From Tabrizicola sp. (GTDB taxonomy: Bacteria > Pseudomonadota > Alphaproteobacteria > Rhodobacterales > Rhodobacteraceae), in assembly GCA_016792685.1 (NCBI GenBank), contig JAEULQ010000076.1, forward strand, positions 1-56,022: DNA of 56,022 nucleotides. The letters are read 5' to 3'. Under the pieces are notes generated by a model. That model was not told the DNA's origin. It did no database searches and worked only from the letters and a program-made list of their open reading frames with translations. Positions 17,315 through 26,135 of this stretch are shown here, one piece after another. Position 1 is the stretch's first letter. The number at the start of each line of letters is the position of its first letter. The position numbers and the translations under genes are program-made.

Positions 17315-17937
17315 TCCTTGTCGGCCAGTACGACAGCCCCGTCACCCGCCGCGTCGCCGTGGCGCTGCACCACTACGGTATCGGCTTCACCCGTGACACC
17401 CGGTCGATCTTCACCGATGCGGCCGAAGTCGGCCGGATCAGCCCGCTGACCCGGATCCCGGCCCTTGTCCTTGATGACGGCGAGGTTCTGATCGACAGCG
17501 CCGCGATCCTTGATTTCTTGGATGAATTGGCCGGCGACCGCGCGCTTTGCCCCGCGTCTGGCCCGACGCGCCGCCAGGTCCTGCAGATGACCGCCCTCGC
17601 CCAAGGCACCTTGGAAAAGGCCGCTGCGGTCGTCTATGAGCGCCACTTCCACAAGCCTGACCAGCAAAGCCAGGCCTGGCTCACCCGCTGCCTCGCCCAG
17701 ACCCGGGCAGGCCTTGACGAGCTGACCCGCCGCCTCGCTGCCCCCTACGCCTGCGGCTCGGCGCTCAGCCATGCCGATGTGATGATCACCACGCTGATCT
17801 GGTACATGCAGGACCGGATGGACGAATGCCTCTCGCCCGCCGACCACGCCCCGCTCATCGCGCTGGCCCGGCATTGCGAGACCCTGCCCGCCTTCCGCGC
17901 CGCCGCGATCAGCGACTTCGAGAAAATGCCGCGCTGA
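17311..17937 (+). CDS. Glutathione S-transferase family protein
   Basis: The 208-residue protein has a thioredoxin-like N-terminal domain (ILVGQYDSPVTRRVAVALHHYG) and a helical C-terminal domain. The SPVTRR segment is where the family has its catalytic Ser/Cys, and LDDGEVLIDSAAILDFLDE contains the usual gamma-glutamyl-binding DSAAI. GTG 17311 overlaps the tldD stop by four bases, so I prefer it to the longer upstream frame. The reaction and electrophile are unknown. Confidence 0.85.
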   Translation: MILVGQYDSPVTRRVAVALHHYGIGFTRDTRSIFTDAAEVGRISPLTRIPALVLDDGEVLIDSAAILDFLDELAGDRALCPASGPTRRQVLQMTALAQGTLEKAAAVVYERHFHKPDQQSQAWLTRCLAQTRAGLDELTRRLAAPYACGSALSHADVMITTLIWYMQDRMDECLSPADHAPLIALARHCETLPAFRAAAISDFEKMPR

Positions 17938-17949
17938 CCTGGCGCAACG

Positions 17950-17994
17950 CCGATTTCCGAACGGAAATCGGTCCGGAAATCGTACGATTTCCGG
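17950..17994. terminator. Tandem-hairpin element between GST and tex
   Basis: Two hairpins are joined by a single T, 13 bp after the GST stop. They are CCGATTTCCG/CGGAAATCGG (17950-17971) and a fully palindromic 22-mer of CCGGAAATCGT and ACGATTTCCGG (17973-17994). It lies between convergent genes and could stop transcription from both sides. It closely matches the element at 31137-31180, with changes that keep the pairing. Confidence 0.65.
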
Positions 17995-18003
17995 GGCTTG
18001 GCC

Positions 18004-20304
18004 CTACCGGATGAACTTGCCCTTCAAGGCGTCGGCAAAGGCGTTGCCCCCGCCCTGCGGTCCGCTTTGCATCGGACCCCGCACCGGCTTTGCTGCTCCC
18101 GGTCCCCGCTCCCGCTGCTGATCTTTCGCCGAGGCGCCGCCATCCGATTTCATCGAAAGCCCGATCCGCTTGCGGCCGACATCGACCTCGACCACCCGGA
18201 CCTTGACGACATCGCCAGCCTTTACAATGGCATGCGGGTCCTTGACGAAGCTGTCGGACAGCTGGCTCACATGGACAAGCCCGTCCTGATGCACCCCCAC
18301 ATCGACGAAGGCCCCAAAGGCTGCGACGTTGGTCACCGTGCCTTCCAGCACCATGCCGGGCCGAAGGTCGGTGATCTCGTTCACGCCCTCGGTAAAGGTC
18401 GCGGTCTTGAAGCTTGGCCGAGGGTCGCGGCCAGGCTTTTCCAGTTCCGACAGGATGTCCTTCACGGTCGGCAGCCCGAACCGCTCATCAACAAAGGCGG
18501 CCGGGTTCAGCCGCTTCAGCGTGGCCCCATCGCCCATCAGCGCCCGGATGTCCCGACCGCATGCCGCGACGATTTTCCGCGCCACATCATAGGCTTCGGG
18601 GTGAACGGATGAGGCATCCAGGGGTTCCTTGCCCCCGGTGATCCGCAGGAAGCCCGCCGCCTGCTCAAAGGCCTTGGGCCCGAGCCGTGCGACCTTCAAA
18701 AGCTCTTTCCGCGTCGCAAAGGGCCCATTCGTATCGCGATGTGCGACGATCGCCTCGGCCAGCCCCGGCCCTACTCCGGACACGCGCGCGAGCAGGGGTG
18801 CAGAGGCGGTATTCAGATCCACACCCACCGCGTTCACCGCGTCTTCGACCACTGCGTCCAGCGATTTCGCCAGCCGGTGCTGGTCGACATCATGCTGGTA
18901 CTGGCCCACGCCGATCGCCTTGGGCTCGATCTTCACCAGCTCGGCCAGCGGGTCCTGCAGCCGCCGGGCAATCGACACCGCGCCGCGCAAGGACACGTCC
19001 AAATCGGGGAACTCCCGCGCGGCCAGCTCGCTTGCCGAATAGACCGAGGCCCCGGCTTCGCTGACCACCACTTTCGTGGGCTTCTCGGCACTCGCAGGCA
19101 GCAGCGCCAGGAGGTCGGACACCAGCTTTTCCGTCTCACGGCTGGCGGTGCCATTGCCGATGGAGATGAGCTTCACCCCATGCTGGCCGATCAGGCGCGC
19201 GATGGCCACCTGCGCGCCCTTCAGGTCGTTCTTCGGCTGGAACGGATAGACCGTGTCGGTCGCAACCACCTTGCCGGTCGCATCCACCACGGCGACTTTC
19301 ACCCCAGTCCGGATTCCCGGATCAAGCCCCATCGTGGCCTTGCCGCCCGCGGGCGCAGCCAGAAGCAGGTCCTTGAGGTTTCGCGCGAAAACCCGGATCG
19401 CCTCGGCCTCGGCTGCCTCACGCAGATCGCCCATAAGGTCCAGGGTCAGCGAGGTCTTGAGCTTAACCCGCCATGCCCAGGCGGCCGCATCGCGCAGCCA
19501 TTTGTCCCCCGGCCCGGTCCCACCTGCCCCGACAGCCGCCCCGCAGGCCCGCTCCGCCGGGCTTTCACCACGGGGAGCCTCGGCATCGACTTCGAGGTCG
19601 AGGTTCAGGAACTCCTCGTTCCGCCCCCGGAACATCGCCAGAGCCCGGTGCGAGGGCACGCCGGAGAAATTCTCGGAATGGGCGAAATAGTCCGAGAACT
19701 TGGCCCCCACCACCTCCTTGCCTTCCACGACCCGCGCGACGAGCTTGCCGACCTTCCGCATGTGATCGCGCAACCGGCCAAGCAGGCCTGCGTCTTCGGA
19801 AAGCCCCTCGGCCACGATGTCCCGTGCCCCCTCCAGCGCGGCCTTGGCGTCCGGGAAACTTTCGGACAGGAACCCGCCCGCCAATGCCACGGGATCGGCC
19901 GACCGGTCCGCCAGGATCGCGTCCAGAAGGCCCTGCAACCCCGCCTCGCGGGCGATCATCGCCTTGGTCCGGCGCTTGGGCTTGTAGGGCAGGTAGATGT
20001 CTTCCAGCTCGGCCTTGGTCACCGCCCCGGCGATCGACTTGGCCAGGGCTTCGGTCAGCTTGCCCTGTTCGGTGATCGAGGCGAGGATCGCCCCCCGCCG
20101 CGCCTCAAGCTCGCGCAGGTACGAAAGCCGCTCTTCCAGCTTCCGAAGCTGAGTATCGTCCAGGCCCCCCGTCACCTCTTTGCGGTAGCGCGCGATGAAG
20201 GGCACCGTCGCACCGCCATCCAGAAGCTCGACTGCCGCGCTCACCTGCTGCGGGGTCGCCCCGATTTCCGTGGCAATCAGGCGGGGGATCAGGGTCAGGC
20301 TCAT
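18004..20304 (-). CDS. tex: RNA-binding transcriptional accessory protein Tex
   Basis: This large 766-residue nucleic-acid-binding protein has the Tex domain order. A helical N-terminal region ([31 protein letters not shown]) is followed by a YqgF/RNaseH-like domain ([14 protein letters not shown] near residue 325). Then come a helix-hairpin-helix region ([20 protein letters not shown]) and a C-terminal S1 domain ([19 protein letters not shown], near residue 645). ATG 20304 is chosen; five more residues are possible from 20319. The tail after the S1 domain is basic and glycine-rich. It affects transcription and RNA handling in other bacteria. Confidence 0.96.
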   Translation of the reverse strand: MSLTLIPRLIATEIGATPQQVSAAVELLDGGATVPFIARYRKEVTGGLDDTQLRKLEERLSYLRELEARRGAILASITEQGKLTEALAKSIAGAVTKAELEDIYLPYKPKRRTKAMIAREAGLQGLLDAILADRSADPVALAGGFLSESFPDAKAALEGARDIVAEGLSEDAGLLGRLRDHMRKVGKLVARVVEGKEVVGAKFSDYFAHSENFSGVPSHRALAMFRGRNEEFLNLDLEVDAEAPRGESPAERACGAAVGAGGTGPGDKWLRDAAAWAWRVKLKTSLTLDLMGDLREAAEAEAIRVFARNLKDLLLAAPAGGKATMGLDPGIRTGVKVAVVDATGKVVATDTVYPFQPKNDLKGAQVAIARLIGQHGVKLISIGNGTASRETEKLVSDLLALLPASAEKPTKVVVSEAGASVYSASELAAREFPDLDVSLRGAVSIARRLQDPLAELVKIEPKAIGVGQYQHDVDQHRLAKSLDAVVEDAVNAVGVDLNTASAPLLARVSGVGPGLAEAIVAHRDTNGPFATRKELLKVARLGPKAFEQAAGFLRITGGKEPLDASSVHPEAYDVARKIVAACGRDIRALMGDGATLKRLNPAAFVDERFGLPTVKDILSELEKPGRDPRPSFKTATFTEGVNEITDLRPGMVLEGTVTNVAAFGAFVDVGVHQDGLVHVSQLSDSFVKDPHAIVKAGDVVKVRVVEVDVGRKRIGLSMKSDGGASAKDQQRERGPGAAKPVRGPMQSGPQGGGNAFADALKGKFIR

Positions 20305-20364
20305 GCGAATCCTCGTCACTCGGGGCAGGCACCTTAGCGCCCGGCCCGGGGAGGGTGAAGACTG

Positions 20365-21996
20365 TCAGGTCTTGAAGCGCCAGACCAGAAGTGCCTGATC
20401 CTTGATCCGTCCCTGCAGATCACCCGCTTTCCACCAAAGGACGGCAATCACCAGGGCCAGCACGGCCGCCCAGGGCCAGTCTGGCTGGTAAAGCGCGATC
20501 AGGGGTTTCAGGTTCAGGCTTGCAGCCGACATCCAGGCACCGATGATGGCGCGGACCCCGTCCCAGAGACCCGGCCAGAGCGCGCGTTCGACAAAGCCCG
20601 TCAGCGGGAAAAGGACAAGAAGCGACGCAAAGAGAAGGAGCGCCCGGTTGACCCGCGTCCGCCACCGGACAAGCTGGCGTACGGACCGGTCGGCTTCAGG
20701 ATCCGGAGACATCGGCGCGGGCCCGCAGGTGCCGTGACTGTCGGGCTCCCGGCAAAAATGCGGGGCGGCGGGCAAAAGAAGCGGCGCATAGCCATCCGCC
20801 CCGGTCCGGATCTTTTGCAGGACCGACTGATGCAGCACTACGGGCCCGCCGAAGTTCCGGCCCTCTTGCTTCAGTCTCGGCGCATAGCGGTAAGCCGCCG
20901 CAAGTCCGGCCCGCGAGTCGTGGATCAGCGCCCGCGGGTACAGCCGTTTCTCGAACCCGGCGCGAGCGCCTTCGGCGAACCGCAGGCCCGCGGCCTCTGC
21001 CGCCGACATGATCCAGAGCAGGGGATCCATCGCCACCGCATCATCGGGATAGCCCCCACCGACATCGGAATGCATGCCGCAGAACCAGGCTTCGCGGACC
21101 CGTGTCGGGGCCTCGGGCGTGCCGGCCTTTTCCTGGTCGAACTGCAGCGGGTGAAAAGTCAGCCGCTCGTCATCCAGTGCAAGCACATGATCAGCCGCTT
21201 CGACGACCTTGGAACAGACCCGGTTGCGGAAGGTGATCGGCCAGATGCACCAGCTCCAGACCTGGCGCAGGAATTCGAAGGGAAAGCCATAAGCTTCGAC
21301 CGTGTCGAACAGACCCATGTAACGGATGCGGACCTCGCCGCCCTCCTGCCCTGGCGGGGCCTGATCACCCAGGGCGGGACGACGTTCCAGGGGACGCGCG
21401 GCCAGAACTTCGTCATGGGTCGGCTGCCGGAACAACCGCCGCTTGGTCGAAATCGCCGTGTCGCGCAGCCAGCGCAGAGCCGCGATCCAGGGCGCCATCT
21501 TCAGACCGCCCTGCCACAAAGGCGCGGTTTCCTGGCGATACCTTTCCCAGGCCCGCATGGTGTTGCGCTTCATCTCGTTGTCCGTCACGGGGCGGCCATC
21601 GATCATCAGCGGCATAAGGCCCTGGAACCGGACCATCCCGGCAAGCGTCCGCACTGTGAAGGCGCCGCGCGAAAAACCGAAGAGATAGATCTCGTCTCCC
21701 GGCTCCCAGTTCCAGCAGAGAAACCGGTAAAGCTTGCGGACGTTCGAGGGCACGCCGATCCCCGTCGCGCCGTCGATCATCCGCACGAAACGGTTGGCCG
21801 AAGTGCCTACCCCGGGAATGTAATGCGCAAGCTGGAGGAGTTGCGGCGTCCTGCCCGACTTCTCGGTCTTGTCGAGCGCGGCATAGAGCCGCCAGACATT
21901 GGATTCCTGCACGGCAAAGCTGTTCCCCGTGCCGTCGGCGAAAATGACGATCCTCTTGCCTTTGGGCGGGGGGGCGGAAGGGGCGGCGTCAGGCAT
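20365..21996 (-). CDS. DUF2235 alpha/beta hydrolase with C-terminal membrane segments
   Basis: The 543-residue protein has the DUF2235 (T6SS phospholipase-like) fold. FADGTGNS is at residues 19-26, the nucleophile elbow GFSRGAF has Ser109, and GMHSDVGGGYPDD near residue 310 supplies the acid region. Two or three hydrophobic segments near the C-terminus suggest anchoring in the inner membrane. No type VI secretion, VgrG or immunity gene is nearby, so I favour a housekeeping or lipid-related enzyme over a toxin. Start ATG 21996 is used instead of the longer frame. Confidence 0.82.
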   Translation of the reverse strand: MPDAAPSAPPPKGKRIVIFADGTGNSFAVQESNVWRLYAALDKTEKSGRTPQLLQLAHYIPGVGTSANRFVRMIDGATGIGVPSNVRKLYRFLCWNWEPGDEIYLFGFSRGAFTVRTLAGMVRFQGLMPLMIDGRPVTDNEMKRNTMRAWERYRQETAPLWQGGLKMAPWIAALRWLRDTAISTKRRLFRQPTHDEVLAARPLERRPALGDQAPPGQEGGEVRIRYMGLFDTVEAYGFPFEFLRQVWSWCIWPITFRNRVCSKVVEAADHVLALDDERLTFHPLQFDQEKAGTPEAPTRVREAWFCGMHSDVGGGYPDDAVAMDPLLWIMSAAEAAGLRFAEGARAGFEKRLYPRALIHDSRAGLAAAYRYAPRLKQEGRNFGGPVVLHQSVLQKIRTGADGYAPLLLPAAPHFCREPDSHGTCGPAPMSPDPEADRSVRQLVRWRTRVNRALLLFASLLVLFPLTGFVERALWPGLWDGVRAIIGAWMSAASLNLKPLIALYQPDWPWAAVLALVIAVLWWKAGDLQGRIKDQALLVWRFKT

Positions 21997-22144
21997 GACA
22001 GCTCTCCAATCTGCAATGCTATGGGCAATCAAATGGGTTCCGGCGCTGACCGGCAACGGGCAATGCCGAAATCATCGCAGAATGCATCCAGGACGCAAGG
22101 AAAGACCGCTACGTTAGGGACGTCTCATGCGGCTGTTCGGAGAG

Positions 22145-22221
22145 TGGTACCGCCTCCCCGGCTCGAACGGGGGACCCCCAGATCCACAATCTGGTGCTCT
22201 AACCAACTGAGCTAAGGCGGC
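22145..22221 (-). tRNA. tRNA-His (GTG)
   Basis: A full cloverleaf reads on the minus strand, with encoded CCA at 22147-22145. The acceptor GCCGCCT pairs with AGGCGGT. The anticodon arm is CCAGA-TTGTGGA-TCTGG, giving anticodon GTG, and the T arm is CCCCG-TTCGAGC-CGGGG. The discriminator base is A and no encoded G-1 precedes the G1, unlike most bacterial tRNA-His but as known for many Alphaproteobacteria. Confidence 0.97.
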
Positions 22222-22354
22222 ACTCGCGGGCGATTTAGCCCCGCTCCCCCGGGAATGCAAGCGCCTTCCTTGCGCCGCCCACCGGCCTGACCCGCGCTTT
22301 TTTCTTGCGCCGCCGCGCTGCCGCCGCTACCCCGCTGGAAAGCCGGAGAGACCC

Positions 22355-22573
22355 ATGGGTATCAATTCCCCCAGTGAAATCGCTGCCAACCTGCAGATCG
22401 GCCCGACCGACGCGGGCATGGTCCGCATCTACGTCGAGGCCGAGGGCGGGATCGAGCTGCCGCTCGACTTCGACCCCGAAGAGGCCGAGGAAATCGCCGA
22501 AGAATTGCGCGCCGCCGCCGAGGCTGCCCGCGCGATGGGCGACAAGCCCGCGTCAAAGCCGAAAAAGCGCTGA
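22355..22573 (+). CDS. Small acidic protein, DUF6324-like
   Basis: This 72-residue cytoplasmic protein reads MGINSPSEIAANLQIGPTDA at its start, then an acidic helix rich in Glu and Ala (PEEAEEIAEELRAAAEAARA) and a basic tail ending KPKKR. The pattern matches a small conserved family in Rhodobacteraceae that I believe is called DUF6324. Function is unknown. A GGAGAGACC ribosome site precedes ATG 22355, and a tandem hairpin follows the stop. Confidence 0.75.
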   Translation: MGINSPSEIAANLQIGPTDAGMVRIYVEAEGGIELPLDFDPEEAEEIAEELRAAAEAARAMGDKPASKPKKR

Positions 22574-22604
22574 GGCCCCCGGCGCGAGACCGGACCCGTG
22601 TCGG

Positions 22605-22649
22605 GCAAATCTTTTCGAAAAGATTTGCAAATTTCTTGGAAGAAATTTG
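22605..22649. terminator. Tandem-hairpin element after the DUF6324-like gene
   Basis: A 24-bp perfect palindrome, GCAAATCTTTTC joined to GAAAAGATTTGC (22605-22628), is followed directly by CAAATTTCTT/AAGAAATTTG (22628-22649, loop GG). It starts 32 bp after the stop. It has the same layout and TTGCAAATT linker type as the element at 46599-46649. Confidence 0.6.
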
Positions 22650-22725
22650 GCCCCTCCGCACGACCGGTTGACCCTGCCTGCACGCATCGGCACCATGCCC
22701 ATGCACGACCCCGGAGGATTCTTCC

Positions 22726-24294
22726 ATGGCCGCAGACGGACCCGCTTCCCTTTCCGATGACGACGACGCGGGCGACTGGGGCCCTTTCGGCAAGCCACTG
22801 TTTGACGACCCCTCCGCGCGCGCACTCAGCCGGGTGGGCGTGGTCGATGTCGGCTCGAACTCGGTCCGGATGGTGGTCTTCGACGGCGCGGCGCGGAGCC
22901 CTGCCTATTTCTACAACGAAAAGATCATGTGCGGCCTTGGCAAGGGTCTGGCCGAGACCGGACGGCTGAATCCGGAAGGCAAGATAAGGGCTTTGGCAGC
23001 GCTGAAACGGTTCTCGCTTCTTGCCAAGGGCATGGACATCAGCCCTTTCACCGTCGTGGCCACCGCCGCCACCCGCGAGGCCGAGGACGGGCCGGAGTTC
23101 CAGGCGCAGGTCCTGCGCGAGACGGGCTTGCGGCTCCATGTCATCGACGGGTCCGAAGAGGCCCGGCTTTCGGCCCAGGGCGTGCTTCTTGGCTGGCCCG
23201 AGGCGAAGGGCATTGTCTGCGACATCGGCGGCAACTCGATGGAACTGGCGCGGATCGGCAATGGCCGCGTCGGCAAGCGAGTCTCGACCCCGCTGGGCCC
23301 CTTCCGCCTGCAGCAGGTCTCGCAAGACCCAAAGAAGCGCAAGGCGCATATCGACGCGATCCTCGAGACGGCCGCGAAAGAGATCAAGCCGGCTGGCGAC
23401 CGGGTCTATCTGGTGGGTGGCAGCTGGCGGGTGATCGCCCGGCTGGACATGGAGCGGCGGAACTATCCTCTGACTGTCCTTCACGAATACCGGATGACGC
23501 CCGAGGGGCTGCTCAACACGCTTGACTGGCTGGCCACCACCGATCTGGCAGCGCTGCGGGGCCGAACCGGGACAAGCGCAGAACGGATGGAGCTTGTGCC
23601 GCTGGCCTGCGAGGTCCTGCGCGAGATGATCCGGGTGCTGAAGCCGTCCGAGATCGACGTCTCGGCCTATGGCATCCGCGAGGGGCTGCTTTACGAGCAG
23701 ATGCCCGATCGGCTGCGCGCCCGCGACCCCTTGATCGAGGCCGCGCGGATGACCGAACTGACCCAGGCGCGCATCCCTGGGTTCGGCAAGAAGCTTTTCA
23801 CCTTCCTCGAGCCCCTCTTCAAGGGCGCCACGCCCGATCGGCTGCGGCTGATCAAGGCGGCTTGCCTCCTGCACGACACCACCTGGCGCGCCCACCCGGA
23901 CTATCGGGCCGAGGCCTGTTTCGACAACGCCACGCGCGCAAACCTTGGCGGGCTTGACCATCCGGGCCGGGTCTTCCTGGGGCTCGCGCTTCTGCACCGC
24001 TACAAGAACAGCCGCGCCGGCAGCAGGATGGAGCCGCTGTTCCGCCTGCTTTCGGAAACCGACATCCAGGAGGCCGAGGCCCTGGGCAAAGCCATGCGCT
24101 TCGGCGCGATGTTCTCGATCGGCGATCCCTCGGAAGCAGGCGAGCTGCGTTGGAACCCGAAGAAGCGACTGTTGACCCTGGCCCTGACCGAAGATGGCCT
24201 GGGCCTCTTTGGCGAAGTTGCTCAGGCACGGTTTGCCGCCCTGGCTCTGGCCCTGAAGGCGCAGACCAAGGTCATGTTCAAGGCGGCCGAGTGA
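22726..24294 (+). CDS. ppx: Ppx/GppA phosphatase family protein
   Basis: This is a 522-residue exopolyphosphatase or pppGpp phosphatase of the ASKHA fold. The phosphate-1 motif VVDVGSNSVRMVVFDG is at residues 39-54 and the phosphate-2 motif CDIGGNSMELARI is near residue 165. A C-terminal HD-like domain begins around residue 375 (IKAACLLHDTTWRAH). The N-terminal 35 residues are acidic and low-complexity. GGAGG lies nine bases before ATG 22726. Which substrate it prefers, polyphosphate or pppGpp, cannot be decided from sequence. It overlaps the next gene. Confidence 0.92.
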   Translation: MAADGPASLSDDDDAGDWGPFGKPLFDDPSARALSRVGVVDVGSNSVRMVVFDGAARSPAYFYNEKIMCGLGKGLAETGRLNPEGKIRALAALKRFSLLAKGMDISPFTVVATAATREAEDGPEFQAQVLRETGLRLHVIDGSEEARLSAQGVLLGWPEAKGIVCDIGGNSMELARIGNGRVGKRVSTPLGPFRLQQVSQDPKKRKAHIDAILETAAKEIKPAGDRVYLVGGSWRVIARLDMERRNYPLTVLHEYRMTPEGLLNTLDWLATTDLAALRGRTGTSAERMELVPLACEVLREMIRVLKPSEIDVSAYGIREGLLYEQMPDRLRARDPLIEAARMTELTQARIPGFGKKLFTFLEPLFKGATPDRLRLIKAACLLHDTTWRAHPDYRAEACFDNATRANLGGLDHPGRVFLGLALLHRYKNSRAGSRMEPLFRLLSETDIQEAEALGKAMRFGAMFSIGDPSEAGELRWNPKKRLLTLALTEDGLGLFGEVAQARFAALALALKAQTKVMFKAAE

Positions 24295-24908
24295 TGCTGG
24301 CGCTGGATCACCTTGCCGTTTCCGCCGGGACTTTGGACGAAGGCGTCGCCTGGGTCGAAATGGCGCTAGGCGTCAAGCTTTCCGGCGGCGGAAAGCATGC
24401 CCATATGGCGACACACAACCGGCTCCTCGGTCTGGGCGAACTATACCTTGAGGTCATTGCCACCGATCCGGAGGCCCCCCGTCCGACCGGGCCACGCTGG
24501 TTCGACCTCGACCGGTTCCAGGGCCCGCCGCGCCTGACGCACTGGATCTGTCGCACCGACGATCTGGATGCCGCGCTGAAGACAGCCCCCGATGGAGCCG
24601 GTCGTCCGGTCGACCTTTCGCGGGGCGACTATCGCTGGCGCTTTGCGGCAACCGAGGGCGGGCGCCTGCCCTTTGACGACAGCTTTCCCGCTCTGATCCA
24701 ATGGCAGGGCGACCTGCATCCGGCCAAGGCCCTGCCCGATGCGGGTGTCCGGCTGGTCCGGCTCGAGATCACTCATCCCCAGGTCGCGGCGCTGCAAGGG
24801 TCACTGGCAGGGCAGCTGGCCGACCCTCGCATCGGCTTTCACCTTGGTCCGCACAAAAGCCTGCGCGCGACCTTTGCCACGCCGCAGGGGCTGCGGGTTC
24901 TGACATGA
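24294..24908 (+). CDS. VOC/glyoxalase-like domain protein
   Basis: The 204-residue protein matches the Glyoxalase_3-like family: LDHLAVSAGTLDEGVAWVE at the start, HMATHNRLLGLGELYLEVIA, then DLDRFQGPPRLTHWICRTDD and a C-terminal half with FDDSFPALIQW. It is cytoplasmic and probably binds a metal or a small ligand in a vicinal-oxygen-chelate fold. Its ATG overlaps the ppx stop (TGATG), so it is translationally coupled. No specific substrate can be assigned. Confidence 0.8.
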   Translation: MLALDHLAVSAGTLDEGVAWVEMALGVKLSGGGKHAHMATHNRLLGLGELYLEVIATDPEAPRPTGPRWFDLDRFQGPPRLTHWICRTDDLDAALKTAPDGAGRPVDLSRGDYRWRFAATEGGRLPFDDSFPALIQWQGDLHPAKALPDAGVRLVRLEITHPQVAALQGSLAGQLADPRIGFHLGPHKSLRATFATPQGLRVLT

Positions 24909-25390
24909 TCCGCCCGGCCCGGCCCGCCGATGCCCCGGCCATTGCAAAGCTGTTGAACCACTGGATCGAGACCAGCGCGATCACCTTCAACCCGGTCCCG
25001 AAGACCGAGACCGACATCCTGGAGATGATCGAGACCAAGGCTGCCGCAGGCCATGCCATGTTTGTAGCGGAGGACGGTGGCGAGATCCTCGGCCAGGCAA
25101 GCTACGGTCAGTTTCGCGCCGGGGTCGGCTACCGGACCTGCATGGAACATTCGATCGCCCTGGCGCCCGGCGCCAAGGGCAAGGGCCTGGGTCGCGCGCT
25201 CATGTCGGCCATCGAGGACCACGCCCGCAAGGCTGGCGCCCATCAGATGATCGCTGGCGTTTCAGGCGAGAATGCCGAAGGCCGCGCCTTTCATGAACGC
25301 CTTGGGTATCGGATTATCGCCACCGTCCCGCAAGCGGGTTTCAAGTTCGGCCGTTTCATGGACCTTGTGCTGATGCAGAAATTCCTCTGA
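24905..25390 (+). CDS. GNAT N-acetyltransferase, phosphinothricin-acetyltransferase-like
   Basis: This 161-residue protein begins IRPARPADAPAIAKLLNHW. It has the SAITFNP segment typical of the PAT/Pat-like subgroup and an acetyl-CoA loop at GAKGKGLGRAL. The later segment GVSGENAEGRAFHERLGYR is also typical. The ATG overlaps the preceding stop (ATGA). Members acetylate amino-acid analogues such as phosphinothricin or methionine sulfoximine, but the native substrate is unknown. Confidence 0.85.
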   Translation: MIRPARPADAPAIAKLLNHWIETSAITFNPVPKTETDILEMIETKAAAGHAMFVAEDGGEILGQASYGQFRAGVGYRTCMEHSIALAPGAKGKGLGRALMSAIEDHARKAGAHQMIAGVSGENAEGRAFHERLGYRIIATVPQAGFKFGRFMDLVLMQKFL

Positions 25391-25421
25391 CATCCGCCGA
25401 CGCCCGGGATAATCTGCCACC

Positions 25422-26135
25422 ATGTCGATCTGGACCCGCATCGCCGACGCCCTCGCCGCCCTTGCAAAGGGTGAACCGCTTTCTGTTGTCTTCGACCGCC
25501 TGCGGGCCGAGCCGGCTCCTGAGCAGTCGGTCGGCTTCACGATCGCGGTCCTGGCGCTTGGGGCAAAGATGGCCAAGGCCGATGGCACCGTCACCCGCGA
25601 CGAGGTGACCGCCTTCCGCCGCATCTTCACCTTCCCCGAGGGCGAAGAAGAACACGCCGCCCGGGTCTTCAACCTCGCCCGGCAGGACATCGCAGGCTTT
25701 GACGCCTATGCCCGCAAGATCGCCCGCCTCTTCAACCCCGACGGCCGCCCCATCTGCGCTGACGACCACCATGTGCTGGTCGACATCCTTGAGGCGCTCT
25801 TTCAGGTCGCAGTCGCCGATGGGGCCTATCACGCGGGCGAGGACGCTTTCCTTGCCCATGTCGCAGATGAATTCGGCCTGGACGAGGCCTGCTTCCGCAT
25901 CGTCCGCTCTCGCCTGGTCGAAGGCGCGCCGCGCGACCCCTATGATGTGCTCGGCCTGCCCCGCAACGCCACGAAGGAAGCCGCCCGAAAGGCCTGGAAA
26001 GACCTGGTCCGCGACACCCATCCTGACGTTCTGCAGTCCCGCGGCGTTCCGCCCGAGGCGATGAAGCTGGCCGAACGGCGGATGCAACTGATCAACGAGG
26101 CCTGGCGCGAGATTTCCGCCAAGGAAGCCGCATGA
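25422..26135 (+). CDS. DnaJ/TerB-domain protein, DjlA-like co-chaperone
   Basis: The 237-residue protein has a TerB-like helical domain in the middle (FTIAVLALGAKMAKADGTVTRDEV, residues about 38-61, then QVAVADGAYHAGEDAFL). A C-terminal J domain follows (DPYDVLGLPRNATKEAARKAW and the HPD motif in DTHPDVL). It lacks the N-terminal membrane helix of Escherichia coli DjlA, so it is probably cytoplasmic. The J domain should stimulate an Hsp70 partner. It overlaps the next gene by four bases. Confidence 0.85.
   Translation: MSIWTRIADALAALAKGEPLSVVFDRLRAEPAPEQSVGFTIAVLALGAKMAKADGTVTRDEVTAFRRIFTFPEGEEEHAARVFNLARQDIAGFDAYARKIARLFNPDGRPICADDHHVLVDILEALFQVAVADGAYHAGEDAFLAHVADEFGLDEACFRIVRSRLVEGAPRDPYDVLGLPRNATKEAARKAWKDLVRDTHPDVLQSRGVPPEAMKLAERRMQLINEAWREISAKEAA

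Noticed and set aside
20365-21996. Type VI secretion effector/immunity system
   Set aside because: The DUF2235 protein resembles Tle-type phospholipases, but no VgrG, PAAR, Hcp or immunity-like gene is near and it has its own membrane anchor.
22624-22631. TTTGCAAA as a PccR box near the ppx gene
   Set aside because: It falls exactly at the junction of a tandem-hairpin element, has no partner half-site, and the neighbouring genes have no link to propionate.
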